From contig CAOOMX010000019.1 of assembly GCA_948497845.1 (NCBI GenBank), positions 1-24,197 on the forward strand: a stretch of DNA of 24,197 nucleotides, written 5' to 3'. The stretch's first letter is position 1, and each line of letters begins with the position of its first letter. Both the position numbers and the translations under genes were made by a program. The stretch is from an uncultured Bacilli bacterium (GTDB taxonomy: Bacteria > Bacillota_I > Bacilli_A > RF39 > UBA660). This document shows, one piece after another, positions 8,447-15,492 of this stretch. Below the pieces are notes generated by a model that had not been told where the DNA came from, did no database searches, and saw only the letters and a list, made by a program, of their open reading frames with translations.

Positions 8447-8475
8447 GTTACTCTTTGCTTTTTATCCTTTTTCAT
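8362..8475 (-). CDS. Small membrane or signal-peptide-like ORF (37 residues), possibly the 5' remnant of a surface-protein gene
   Basis: The ATG at 8473-8475 has one of the best ribosome-binding sites in the window (GGAGGAAGATT before ATG) and a promoter 50-80 bases upstream. The product starts MKKDKKQR and continues with a hydrophobic stretch from about residue 9 to 33 containing four cysteines (11, 17, 22, 34). The shape is that of a signal peptide or a single membrane helix, and the frame then stops at TGA. Because the surface-protein tail at 8312-8446 lies in another frame immediately behind, this may be the start of the same gene, now broken. A real small membrane protein is the alternative. 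Confidence 0.4.
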   Translation of the reverse strand: MKKDKKQRVTCILLGVCIMAMCLETIAYVQFSICYQA

Positions 8476-8526
8476 AATCTTCCTCCACACACGATGTGAC
8501 ATTATTCGTCGTTGTATTATAAGACA

Positions 8527-8555
8527 ATTATAAACTAAAACATTTTATTATTCAA
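8527..8555 (-). promoter_or_regulatory. Promoter upstream of the remnant and the suf operon
   Basis: Minus-strand TTGAAT (8555-8550), a 17-base spacer and TATAAT (8532-8527); a second TATAAT lies a few bases further on. I see no comparably good promoter between 8261 and 8320, so this promoter may also drive sufCDSU through a leader of about 260 bases that carries the remnant. Confidence 0.6.
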
Positions 8556-8570
8556 TAGTGGTCAAAGAAC

Positions 8571-8598
8571 AAAAAAGAATTAGTTTTATAAACTAACT
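8571..8598 (-). terminator. Terminator of the thioredoxin-fold lipoprotein gene
   Basis: Minus strand TTAGTTT, loop ATA, AAACTAA, then TTC and six T. The stem includes the TAG stop codon at 8593-8595, so coding sequence and terminator overlap. Confidence 0.7.
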
Positions 8599-9303
8599 AC
8601 ATTCTTCCCCACAAAATTCATTTGATCCATATATTCCTTTGAACATATTTTGATAAGCTTTATAAAGTTCATCATGTTGTTTTTCTGTCATAGCAGAATA
8701 TTTTGTTTGCCCCTCCTCTAAAGAAACTGTACCATTATGTTTTGATACAACTTGACCATTTTTAATTCCTATAACAAAAGGCATATAAATTCTTTTTTCT
8801 TTAGTATCATATTTTTTAGTATCAACAGTTAAAACATAATCTTTTAAATGTTCTTTTAAAGCATTTAATAATTTATAATAATTCTGACTTCCTTCATTTA
8901 TCAAAACCAATTTTCCATCTTGTACTTCATAATTAGATTTTTCATCATCTAAATTTAAATAATATATTTTATCAACCGCATATTCTTCTGCGACTTCAAA
9001 TAAGACAGGCACCGCATTTCTACACCAAGGACACCAGTTAGCCCCTATGTAAAGAATAGCTTTTTCTTCTTGTAACGCTTCTAAAGCTTCCCCACAATCA
9101 ACATATACAATTGGATTATCAATATCAACCATCACCGTATTATATTGTTCTTTATCACTTTCTCTTACTGTACCGTTTAAACTTTCATACTCTTCTTTAA
9201 ATTTTTTAGCATCAGTCATAACCATTTCCTCATTTGTTTTTTCACAACCGCACAACAGAAGAACAGAAAGACAACACACAAATATTCCTTTTAACATTTT
9301 CAT
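8593..9303 (-). CDS. Thioredoxin-fold lipoprotein with CPWC active site
   Basis: Secreted, lipid-anchored thioredoxin-like protein of 236 residues. Residues 1-20 are a lipoprotein signal ending in LLLCGC, with Cys20 the likely lipidated residue (the Cys at -3 is slightly unusual). The thioredoxin motif is NWCPWCRNA with Cys91 and Cys94, and a cis-Pro candidate is Pro175 in IYMPFVIG. The segment between them is longer than in thioredoxin itself. The last residues carry a second pair, FCGEEC (Cys231, Cys235), which could be a shuttle disulfide or a metal site. The start ATG (9301-9303) lies 7 bases after AGGTG. It has its own promoter and terminator, so it is monocistronic. A role in extracytoplasmic thiol exchange is likely; its substrate is unknown. 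Confidence 0.8.
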   Translation of the reverse strand: MKMLKGIFVCCLSVLLLCGCEKTNEEMVMTDAKKFKEEYESLNGTVRESDKEQYNTVMVDIDNPIVYVDCGEALEALQEEKAILYIGANWCPWCRNAVPVLFEVAEEYAVDKIYYLNLDDEKSNYEVQDGKLVLINEGSQNYYKLLNALKEHLKDYVLTVDTKKYDTKEKRIYMPFVIGIKNGQVVSKHNGTVSLEEGQTKYSAMTEKQHDELYKAYQNMFKGIYGSNEFCGEECS

Positions 9304-9321
9304 ATTACATCACCTATAACG

Positions 9322-9350
9322 AACATAAAACAGAACATAAAAAAAGTCAA
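9322..9350 (-). promoter_or_regulatory. Promoter of the thioredoxin-fold lipoprotein gene
   Basis: Minus-strand TTGACT (9350-9345), a 17-base spacer and TATGTT (9327-9322), 18 bases from the ATG. The -10 box is only moderate. Confidence 0.55.
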
Positions 9351-9372
9351 TAAACTATGAGTTGAATCATAA

Positions 9373-10038
9373 TCATTGACAATAATCAGCTAAAGTTAAA
9401 GGGATACGATATTCTAAAGTTTCATCAAATTCATCTATAGCTTCAATCTTCATATATAAATGATCTTCATCTAATTTATCACAATTAATAGAACTATCTT
9501 GAATATAAAAAGATATATTTTTTAAAAGATTGGATAAAGAAGTAACTTCTTTACTTTTACTTTCACAACTACTAATTTCTAAATCTTGATCATAAAGAGT
9601 ACATTTAACAACTTCATAATTAAATAAGTCTTCATGATGAATATTAATATTTGAAATATAAATAGATGACTTTTCTTTAGAATAAGCTACTACTCCATCA
9701 ATTGAAAAAGCATCTGATTCTGTTATAATTGTTTTAAATTGAAAAGATGGCTTAGAAAATAAATAAAATGAAATAAAGCCAAAAAGGAATACTAAAGCTG
9801 GTAACAAAAAAGCATACCATTTTACTTTTTTCTTTTTTTCCCCATCTAATATTTGCGAAATATCAACATTATATTTTTTACTAATATGCTGTAAAACTTC
9901 TATATCTGGAATACTTTTTTTATTCTCCCATTTACTTACAGCTTGAAAAGTAACATGTAATTCTTCTGCTAAATCTTGTTGTGTTAATTTATATTTACGA
10001 CGAATATGTTTAATAAATTCACTAACATTCTTATTCAA
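9373..10038 (-). CDS. Membrane-tethered XRE-family regulator
   Basis: About 221 residues from a TTG start at 10036-10038. The N-terminal 65 residues are an XRE helix-turn-helix domain (KYKLTQQDLAEELHVTFQAVSKWE, split here by its recognition helix TFQAVSKWEN). A lysine-rich stop-transfer segment KKKKVKW and one membrane helix (AFLLPALVFLFGFISFYLF) follow, then about 120 residues predicted to lie outside the cell. I prefer the TTG start because GGTGAT lies just upstream and the promoter at 10055-10083 leaves little room; an ATG at 10048-10050 is in frame. The architecture suggests a DNA-binding protein that senses envelope conditions through its outer domain. The outer domain matches nothing I recognise. 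The upstream gene also encodes a membrane-anchored outer domain. Confidence 0.75.
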   Translation of the reverse strand: MNKNVSEFIKHIRRKYKLTQQDLAEELHVTFQAVSKWENKKSIPDIEVLQHISKKYNVDISQILDGEKKKKVKWYAFLLPALVFLFGFISFYLFSKPSFQFKTIITESDAFSIDGVVAYSKEKSSIYISNINIHHEDLFNYEVVKCTLYDQDLEISSCESKSKEVTSLSNLLKNISFYIQDSSINCDKLDEDHLYMKIEAIDEFDETLEYRIPLTLADYCQ

Positions 10039-10054
10039 TATAATCACCATTAAA

Positions 10055-10083
10055 AGTATATCATTAAACAAGCGCTATTTCAA
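10055..10083 (-). promoter_or_regulatory. Promoter of the membrane-tethered XRE gene
   Basis: Minus-strand TTGAAA (10083-10078), a 17-base spacer and TATACT (10060-10055). The -35 box consists of the last two codons (TTG AAA) of the upstream gene, just before its TAG stop. Confidence 0.7.
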
Positions 10084-10776
10084 AGATTTTAAATATTCTT
10101 TGGCACCTTCATATGTATAAACAGCAAACTGTTTTTGATTAGCCTTTGTCTTTACAACTAAAATTTCATTTTCTCCAAAATCTTTAATATCTATATAGTA
10201 TTTCCCATCTTTTTGAACAGCATGCAACTCTATGGTTACCTCTGCTTTATAATCTTTAGGAATAACTGGACTCAGATTTCTTTTAGCGCTAAAAAGCTTC
10301 CCTATTAAATCAATCACAGATGCTTCACTAACAGATATTTCTTCTAATTTAGAATAATTATTATATTCATGTATCCAAGAATCACTTAAGATATAATCAT
10401 CACTACAATAATTATCTAAAACATATTCTATAAACATATTACGATATATTCCACTATCTGAAACATTGTATTTCAGTATAGTAATATCATTTTCTTTATC
10501 ATAATGATACATTCCATAACATGTCTTTAACCCACTCATATAATCTTCTTTCGTTTTATTTAAAGTCTCTAAAGACGCCAATGAAATAAACCTAGCCTTT
10601 GACATATTAGGCTGATTAAACATATAAGTAAAACGTTCAATAGGTATTCCATTACCACTCATATCTTTTGTCAAAAACACATCTTTCAAGAATGTTTGAT
10701 TAATAAGTAACATTAAAGCAAGTAAAGCAAGCCCTATACAGACAAGAACTTTAATTAAGCTAAAGATAAATTTCAT
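10075..10776 (-). CDS. Membrane-anchored protein of unknown function
   Basis: 233 residues. A hydrophobic N-terminal segment (about residues 5-26, FSLIKVLVCIGLALLALMLL) is an uncleaved anchor or signal; the rest is a soluble, probably extracytoplasmic domain with alternating beta strands (for example AEVTIELHAVQKDGKYYIDI near 178-197). I do not recognise a family. The ATG at 10774-10776 shares a base with the tex stop codon (TAATG), and a full GAGGAGG site lies inside the end of tex, so the two are translated from one message. Its downstream neighbour is the membrane-tethered XRE regulator, which has its own promoter at the end of this gene. Confidence 0.75.
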   Translation of the reverse strand: MKFIFSLIKVLVCIGLALLALMLLINQTFLKDVFLTKDMSGNGIPIERFTYMFNQPNMSKARFISLASLETLNKTKEDYMSGLKTCYGMYHYDKENDITILKYNVSDSGIYRNMFIEYVLDNYCSDDYILSDSWIHEYNNYSKLEEISVSEASVIDLIGKLFSAKRNLSPVIPKDYKAEVTIELHAVQKDGKYYIDIKDFGENEILVVKTKANQKQFAVYTYEGAKEYLKSLK

Positions 10777-12938
10777 TATACCTCCTCAATCAAAGACAAA
10801 TTAACTCTTCCCTTTTCCTTTTCAATACCACAAATATAAACAGTAACAATGTCTCCAACCTTCAATATCTCACTTGGATGTTTCACAAAACTTTTGCTCA
10901 TCTTTGAAATATGAACTAACCCATCATCATGAAGACCAATATCTACAAAAGCTCCAAAAGAAGTAACATTACGAACGGTACCCTCTAAAGACATACCTAA
11001 TTCTAAATCATCAATAGATAAAACATCACTTCTTAAAATCATTTGCTTAATTTCATCTCTAGGATCTATCACCCCATGAATCAAATTATTAACAATCATA
11101 TCAAATTTTTCTTCACTAATACTATATTTTACAATTATGTCTTTTTTATGTAAAGAACCCAATGCATTTTCCATTTTTGTAGTTCCTACATCATGAATAT
11201 CAATAGAAGCATCAAGAAGTATTTTTTCTACCAAAGCATAATCTTCAGGGTGAATATTTGTTTTATCCAAAGGATTACTTCCATTCACAATTCTTAAGAA
11301 CCCAGCAGCTTGTTCAAACGTTAAAGCATCCATTCCTGCAATATTTTTTAGTTCCTCGCGAGTTGCAATAATTCCTTTTTTCTTTTTATATTCCAATATC
11401 TTTTTTATAATCTTTTTATTTAATCCGGATACATAACTTAAAATACTTTCACTAGCATTATTTAAGTTTACACCAACTTTATTAACAACTTTACTAACTA
11501 CAAATCCTAATTCTTCATCTAGTTCCTTAGCTTTCAAATCATGTTGATAAAGACCAACACCAATACTTTTAGGATCTATTTTAACTAATTCAGATAAAGA
11601 ATCTTGTAATCTTCTTCCTATACTAACTGCACTACGTTGTTCAACAGAATAATCAGGGAATTCACTCTTAGCTAAAGGACTGGCAGAATATACACTAGCA
11701 CCAGCTTCACTAACAATAACAAACTTAACATCCAATTTATATTTTTTAATTAAATTAGAAACAAACATTTCACTTTCTCTTGAAGCTGTACCATTTCCAA
11801 TAGCAATTATTTTAACATGATGTTTCTCAATCAAAGCCAACATAATTTTTTCAGCCATCTCTACTTCTTTTTTATCATTAATTAAAACTAATCCTTTATT
11901 ATATATAACACCAATTTCTAACACTTCCCCAAAGGCAGATAATATAGCTAATTTACATCCTGTTCTAAAAGCTGGATCAAATCCCATAACTACACTTTCT
12001 TTAATTGGTGGAGTAAGTAATAAATGTTCTAAATTATTTCCAAATTCCTCAATACCAAAAGCACTAGCTTTATCATATAATTCTGCTTTTATATCACGTT
12101 CTAAACTAGGTTCCATTAATCTTTTCCAAGCATCAAGAATAAATTCTAAAACCTTATCTTTTAAAGGGAACTTTTTTTCTCCCATTACTTCTTTACTTAA
12201 ATAATCGATTATTTTTGTAGCATCTACACTTAAACTATATGTAACTATTTTTTCTTTTTCAGCTCTTGTAATTGCCAACGTTCTATGAGGTTTCATATCC
12301 GTTATTTTTGCTTCAAAATCATAATAAATTTCATAAACTTTATTAGCATCTACAGCTCCCTTTTTTAACTTTCCTTTAACAAGTCCATTATAAAAATAAT
12401 GATGACGACACCATTTACGGTACTTAGGTTTATCACTAATCCAATCTGCTATTATATAACCAGCATTCATAATAGCATCATCTATCGTTTTAACTTGATC
12501 TGTTAAGAATGGAGTTGCTAATTCTTCTGCACTCTTATTTGGAAAACTCATAATTAACTTAGCCAAAGGCTCAAGCCCCAATTTAATAGCTTCCGTTCCC
12601 TTTGTTTTCCTCTTTTCTTTAAAAGGCAAATAAATATCTTCCACTTCACTAAGTTTTTCTGCCTCATTTATAGCATTTATAATTTCTTCTGTAAGCATCC
12701 CCTTTTCATCAATTAATCTTTTTACATCTTCTTTTCTAAGATCTAAATTGACAGCATAATTATATTCTGTTTCAATACTTCTTAATTCTTCTTCATTTAA
12801 ATTACCAGTAACTTCTTTTCTATATCTAGCAATAAAAGGTATTGTAGCACCTTCACTTAATAATTGCACAACATTCTTAATTTGAAAATCTTTAAAACTT
12901 AATTTTCCACTTACTTTACTTATTATTTTATCATTCAT
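10776..12938 (-). CDS. tex: Tex-family RNA-binding protein
   Basis: Tex, about 720 residues, a nucleic-acid-binding protein linked to transcription. The order is as expected: an N-terminal helical region with FIARYRKEVTG (about residues 33-43), a YqgF/RNase H-like domain starting at VVMGFDPAFRTGCKLA (about 317-332), tandem helix-hairpin-helix segments around GLNKKIIKKILEYKKKKG and AGMDALTFEQAAGFLRI, and a C-terminal S1 domain with GMSLEGTVRNVTSFGAFVDI. The ATG at 12936-12938 (MNDKII) is chosen over an upstream frame extension because the promoter at 12964-12992 lies inside that extension. No strong ribosome-binding site precedes it. It leads into the coupled membrane protein gene. Confidence 0.95.
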   Translation of the reverse strand: MNDKIISKVSGKLSFKDFQIKNVVQLLSEGATIPFIARYRKEVTGNLNEEELRSIETEYNYAVNLDLRKEDVKRLIDEKGMLTEEIINAINEAEKLSEVEDIYLPFKEKRKTKGTEAIKLGLEPLAKLIMSFPNKSAEELATPFLTDQVKTIDDAIMNAGYIIADWISDKPKYRKWCRHHYFYNGLVKGKLKKGAVDANKVYEIYYDFEAKITDMKPHRTLAITRAEKEKIVTYSLSVDATKIIDYLSKEVMGEKKFPLKDKVLEFILDAWKRLMEPSLERDIKAELYDKASAFGIEEFGNNLEHLLLTPPIKESVVMGFDPAFRTGCKLAILSAFGEVLEIGVIYNKGLVLINDKKEVEMAEKIMLALIEKHHVKIIAIGNGTASRESEMFVSNLIKKYKLDVKFVIVSEAGASVYSASPLAKSEFPDYSVEQRSAVSIGRRLQDSLSELVKIDPKSIGVGLYQHDLKAKELDEELGFVVSKVVNKVGVNLNNASESILSYVSGLNKKIIKKILEYKKKKGIIATREELKNIAGMDALTFEQAAGFLRIVNGSNPLDKTNIHPEDYALVEKILLDASIDIHDVGTTKMENALGSLHKKDIIVKYSISEEKFDMIVNNLIHGVIDPRDEIKQMILRSDVLSIDDLELGMSLEGTVRNVTSFGAFVDIGLHDDGLVHISKMSKSFVKHPSEILKVGDIVTVYICGIEKEKGRVNLSLIEEV

Positions 12939-12963
12939 TTTTACTACACTTCTTTCTATTAAT

Positions 12964-12992
12964 ATTATAAAAGAAAAAAGAAAGATAAACAA
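12964..12992 (-). promoter_or_regulatory. tex promoter
   Basis: Minus-strand TTGTTT (12992-12987), a 17-base spacer made largely of pyrimidines, and TATAAT (12969-12964), about 26 bases before the ATG. The -10 is perfect, the -35 poor. Confidence 0.6.
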
Positions 12993-13027
12993 TTCTTTCT
13001 ACATCTTTTTAACACTTATATACTTAT

Positions 13028-14041
13028 TTAATTAGGTTTCTTTCTTTGTAATATTTCAGATTTCTCTAATACCAACTTCAAAAAACGTTTTTGAATAAAA
13101 AACTTTTCATAATTTTCTACTTGTACTGAAGCTGGAACCATTACCCCTGTTTTATTTTGTATACGAGCAAAGTAATCCTTTAAACGTTCACTTTCTAAAA
13201 CAAATAACATATCTTTTAACTTTGCTATATCTTCACGAGGACTTATTTTATGAAAACGCAAAAGGTTTTCCCCCAATGTAGCATTACATACAATACCATA
13301 ACGACTTAACGCATTTTGACTACGTGATACAAACAAAGATAAAAATAAAATCTGTGGGTCACTTATCATAAATCGATCATTATCACAACAACATTCTAAA
13401 TCAACGGTTCCATCTTCATATTCAATAATACTCCAATTATCAAACTGATAATCAGATTGACTAGTAATGCAAGAAAACAAAAACATATCTACAAATTTTT
13501 GCATTAAATGACGAACAATTTCTTCTTTATCCTCCCTATTTTGATAACGATGCTCTAATGCATACCGGATATCCTCCAAATTATTAAAAGGGTCTAATAA
13601 TTTGTGTTTATTAAAAGAAGTTTTACTAAAACACATAACTAATTTCTTAGCTTCATCAAAAAAAGCATCTTTTAAAACATCATAACCACTAACATAAGTA
13701 GCACCTACTACTCTATAATTTGCTGAAACTACTCCTTTAATATTACCTAAAGCTGCTAAATCATAAGCAGGATGAACAAAGCCTAAGTCTTGTAAAACCT
13801 CTTCCATAATCAGTTCATTATAACTACTTATATTACTATTAAACTTAAAATAAAAAGTTTGATGATTCCAAGCAAAAGAAAAACTAAGAAGACTCCCTGG
13901 ATGATATTTTGTAATATTTACATCTTCTTTACTTCTCAATAAATCATATAATAAAGCATATCCTTCTGGAGTATCTAAATAATTTTTATAAGGAATATCT
14001 AGTATTTCACATAAATCTATATAACCATCAATACGCTGCAT
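13028..14041 (-). CDS. Divergent HipA-like (kinase-fold) protein
   Basis: 337 residues from the ATG at 14039-14041. I choose this start over an ATG at 14065 because the promoter at 14071-14098 puts the transcription start at or after 14065. From the new start, YFKF (Lys about 66) followed by YNELIMEEVLQDLGF resembles the ATP-lysine and helix region of HipA/CtkA-type kinases, and GNIKGVVSANYR the next strand. SQSDYQFDNWSII (Asp about 197, Asn about 202) aligns by pattern with the family's QxDRHxxNWxII catalytic loop, with Arg-His replaced by Tyr-Gln. CDND (Asp about 220) stands where the metal-binding DN is expected. The assignment is by pattern only. It could be a weak kinase or a binding protein. 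No HipB-like antitoxin is adjacent. Confidence 0.5.
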   Translation of the reverse strand: MQRIDGYIDLCEILDIPYKNYLDTPEGYALLYDLLRSKEDVNITKYHPGSLLSFSFAWNHQTFYFKFNSNISSYNELIMEEVLQDLGFVHPAYDLAALGNIKGVVSANYRVVGATYVSGYDVLKDAFFDEAKKLVMCFSKTSFNKHKLLDPFNNLEDIRYALEHRYQNREDKEEIVRHLMQKFVDMFLFSCITSQSDYQFDNWSIIEYEDGTVDLECCCDNDRFMISDPQILFLSLFVSRSQNALSRYGIVCNATLGENLLRFHKISPREDIAKLKDMLFVLESERLKDYFARIQNKTGVMVPASVQVENYEKFFIQKRFLKLVLEKSEILQRKKPN

Positions 14042-14070
14042 AATTCTTTCCCTTCTTACTAACATTGGCT

Positions 14071-14098
14071 ATTATACCAAACAAGATAAATTATTCAA
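14071..14098 (-). promoter_or_regulatory. Promoter of the HipA-like gene
   Basis: Minus-strand TTGAAT (14098-14093), a 16-base spacer and TATAAT (14076-14071). The -35 is formed by the final codons and TAA stop of tag. Its position excludes the first ATG (14065) as a normal start. Confidence 0.65.
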
Positions 14099-14642
14099 GC
14101 TCTTTTACACATTTGTAACAAGATAAATCATGATCATCAATAACTCCAATAGCTTGCAAATAAGAATAAATAATTGTACTTCCTACAAAAGACATCCCTC
14201 GTTTTTGTAAATCTTTAGAAATCTTATCAGAAAGAGGACTTGTTGTATGATACTGATAATCTCTTATCACTTCATGATTTGTAAAGGACCAAATATAATT
14301 AGAAAAACTTCCCCATTCTTTTTGTATCTTTTTATATATAGAAGCATTTTTAATAGTAGCTAATATTTTTCTTCTATTTCGAATAATTCCCTTATTTTGC
14401 ATCAAAACTTCAATTTTTACTCCATCATAAGAAATGATCTTATCCAACGAAAAATAATCAAAAGCCACACGAAAATTCTCACGTTTATTTAAAATAGTTT
14501 CCCACGATAATCCTGCTTGAAACATTTCTAAAACAAGAAATTCAAATAATTCTTGATCATCAAATTTAGGAACACCCCATAAAAAATCATGATATTCAAC
14601 ATATAAAGGATTATCTAAATTTACCCAAGAACATCTTTTCAT
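14091..14642 (-). CDS. tag: DNA-3-methyladenine glycosylase I
   Basis: Tag, 183 residues, excises 3-methyladenine from alkylated DNA as the first step of base excision repair. The family opening is clear: RCSW (Cys4), NPLYVEYHDFLWGVP (His18), then LEMFQAGLSWETIL with Glu39 in the base-binding pocket, and KRENFRVAF. The C-terminal DDHDLSCYKC supplies His171 and Cys175, which with Cys4 and His18 make the zinc site known for this family. The start ATG overlaps the upstream 75-codon gene by four bases (ATGA), so it is translationally coupled. Confidence 0.96.
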   Translation of the reverse strand: MKRCSWVNLDNPLYVEYHDFLWGVPKFDDQELFEFLVLEMFQAGLSWETILNKRENFRVAFDYFSLDKIISYDGVKIEVLMQNKGIIRNRRKILATIKNASIYKKIQKEWGSFSNYIWSFTNHEVIRDYQYHTTSPLSDKISKDLQKRGMSFVGSTIIYSYLQAIGVIDDHDLSCYKCVKELE

Positions 14643-14866
14643 TTTTTCGTCTCCATATAATATTTACGTTCTGCTAAAACCTCAGCAACATTTTCTAATT
14701 CATCATATTCTTCACCAGATAAATCATATTCATTCATGACACGATCAATAAGCAACAATATTTCATCAAAAGAAGATGTTTTTTGAACACATATATCATA
14801 TTTTTTTAAAACACTTAACTCATAATCTGTAATTAAAAGATTACCTACTTCCTTTAAAAAGTCCAT
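14639..14866 (-). CDS. Small acidic protein of unknown function
   Basis: 75 residues, mostly helical and acidic in its second half (EYDLSGEEYDELENVAEVLA), with no signal peptide or membrane segment; one Cys at 26. I do not recognise a family. The ATG lies 5 bases after AGGTGAT, a good ribosome-binding site, and the gene ends in an ATGA overlap with tag, so it is the first gene of a two-gene operon with a DNA-repair enzyme. A weak promoter (TTGTGT, 17 bases, TAAACT) overlaps the hsp20 terminator just upstream. Confidence 0.75.
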   Translation of the reverse strand: MDFLKEVGNLLITDYELSVLKKYDICVQKTSSFDEILLLIDRVMNEYDLSGEEYDELENVAEVLAERKYYMETKK

Positions 14867-14898
14867 TTTATCACCTACATATTAGTTTAACAAACATA

Positions 14899-14930
14899 AG
14901 AAAAAAACACAATGAATACCTATTGTGCTT
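14899..14930 (-). terminator. hsp20 terminator
   Basis: Minus strand AGCACAAT (14929-14922), an 8-base loop and ATTGTGTT (14913-14906) running into a tract of seven T. One G-U pair in the stem. It lies 10 bases after the hsp20 stop. Confidence 0.7.
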
Positions 14931-14940
14931 TTCTTATATA

Positions 14941-15315
14941 CTATTTAATTTCTATAAACTTTTTATTTTTATTTTCATCTTGTTTTTGAATAGTAATAAC
15001 TAAAATACCATCTTTAAATTCTGCTGTAATAGATTCTTCATCCATATCTTCAATATGAAAAGTTCTTTCAATTTTACCATACATTCTTCTTTCCCTATGT
15101 AAATATTTCTTATTACTTTCATCCTTTACTTCATGCTCTAATTTAATAGTAATATTTCCTTTATTACATTCTACTTTAATATCTTCTTTTTTATATCCAG
15201 GAGCATCCATTTCAATAAAAACTTGATTATCTACTTCATAAATATCACACTTCATTTTATTATCTACTCCCATATCATTAAACATATCATCAAAAAACAT
15301 TCTACTAGGTAACAT
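14941..15315 (-). CDS. hsp20: Small heat-shock protein (Hsp20/alpha-crystallin family)
   Basis: 124 residues, a cytoplasmic ATP-independent holdase chaperone. A short N-terminal arm (MLPSRMFFDDMFNDM) precedes the alpha-crystallin domain, from KCDIYEVDNQVFIEMDAPG to TAEFKDGILVITIQK (about residues 22-112), which includes the A-x-F-x-D-G-x-L-x-I-x-I hallmark. The final KKFIEIK provides the usual I-x-I dimer-docking tail (IEI). The gene stands alone, with a terminator behind it and a CIRCE-type operator over its promoter, so HrcA control is expected although hrcA is not in the window. An AAAGGAAG site lies 11-12 bases before the ATG, rather far. Confidence 0.95.
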   Translation of the reverse strand: MLPSRMFFDDMFNDMGVDNKMKCDIYEVDNQVFIEMDAPGYKKEDIKVECNKGNITIKLEHEVKDESNKKYLHRERRMYGKIERTFHIEDMDEESITAEFKDGILVITIQKQDENKNKKFIEIK

Positions 15316-15360
15316 AAATCATCATCTTCCTTTCATCTTTCATTTATGCTTTTACCCTCT

Positions 15361-15381
15361 TCGTTGATATTTCATCAACAA
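15361..15381 (-). promoter_or_regulatory. Stem-loop at the 5' end of the hsp20 leader
   Basis: Minus-strand TTGTTGAT, loop GAAAT, ATCAACGA: an 8-bp stem with one G-U pair. The hsp20 promoter predicts a transcript start near 15379, so the hairpin would sit at the very 5' end of the mRNA, about 45 bases before the start codon. That position fits a stabilising 5' cap-like stem more than a riboswitch or a ribosome-site thermosensor. Confidence 0.45.
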
Positions 15382-15385
15382 CTAA

Positions 15386-15414
15386 AGTATAACACTACAA
15401 TTAGCAATTGTCAA
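15386..15414 (-). promoter_or_regulatory. hsp20 promoter
   Basis: Minus-strand TTGACA (15414-15409), a 17-base spacer and TATACT (15391-15386). The perfect -35 lies inside the CIRCE-like operator. Confidence 0.8.
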
Positions 15415-15427
15415 CAGCGAGTGCTAA
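15401..15427 (-). promoter_or_regulatory. CIRCE-type HrcA operator
   Basis: Minus strand TTAGCACTC, nine bases, AATTGCTAA. The CIRCE consensus is TTAGCACTC-N9-GAGTGCTAA: one arm is perfect (9 of 9) and the other matches 7 of 9, with correct spacing. It covers the hsp20 -35 box, where bound HrcA would block RNA polymerase. Confidence 0.85.
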
Positions 15428-15469
15428 TTATAGTATATGCACATTAAAACAAAATATACTTCTTTAAAA

Positions 15470-15490
15470 GAAAAAAGGAACTGTAGTTCC
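15470..15490 (-). terminator. Terminator of the MacB-type ABC transporter gene
   Basis: Minus strand GGAAC, loop TACA, GTTCC, then six T, two bases after the TAA stop. Short stem but well placed. Confidence 0.7.
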
Positions 15491-15492
15491 AA

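Noticed and set aside
9373..10776. Toxin-antitoxin pair made of the XRE protein and its neighbour
   Set aside because: The neighbour is a large membrane-anchored protein and the XRE protein has its own promoter and a membrane segment; neither fits a known pair.
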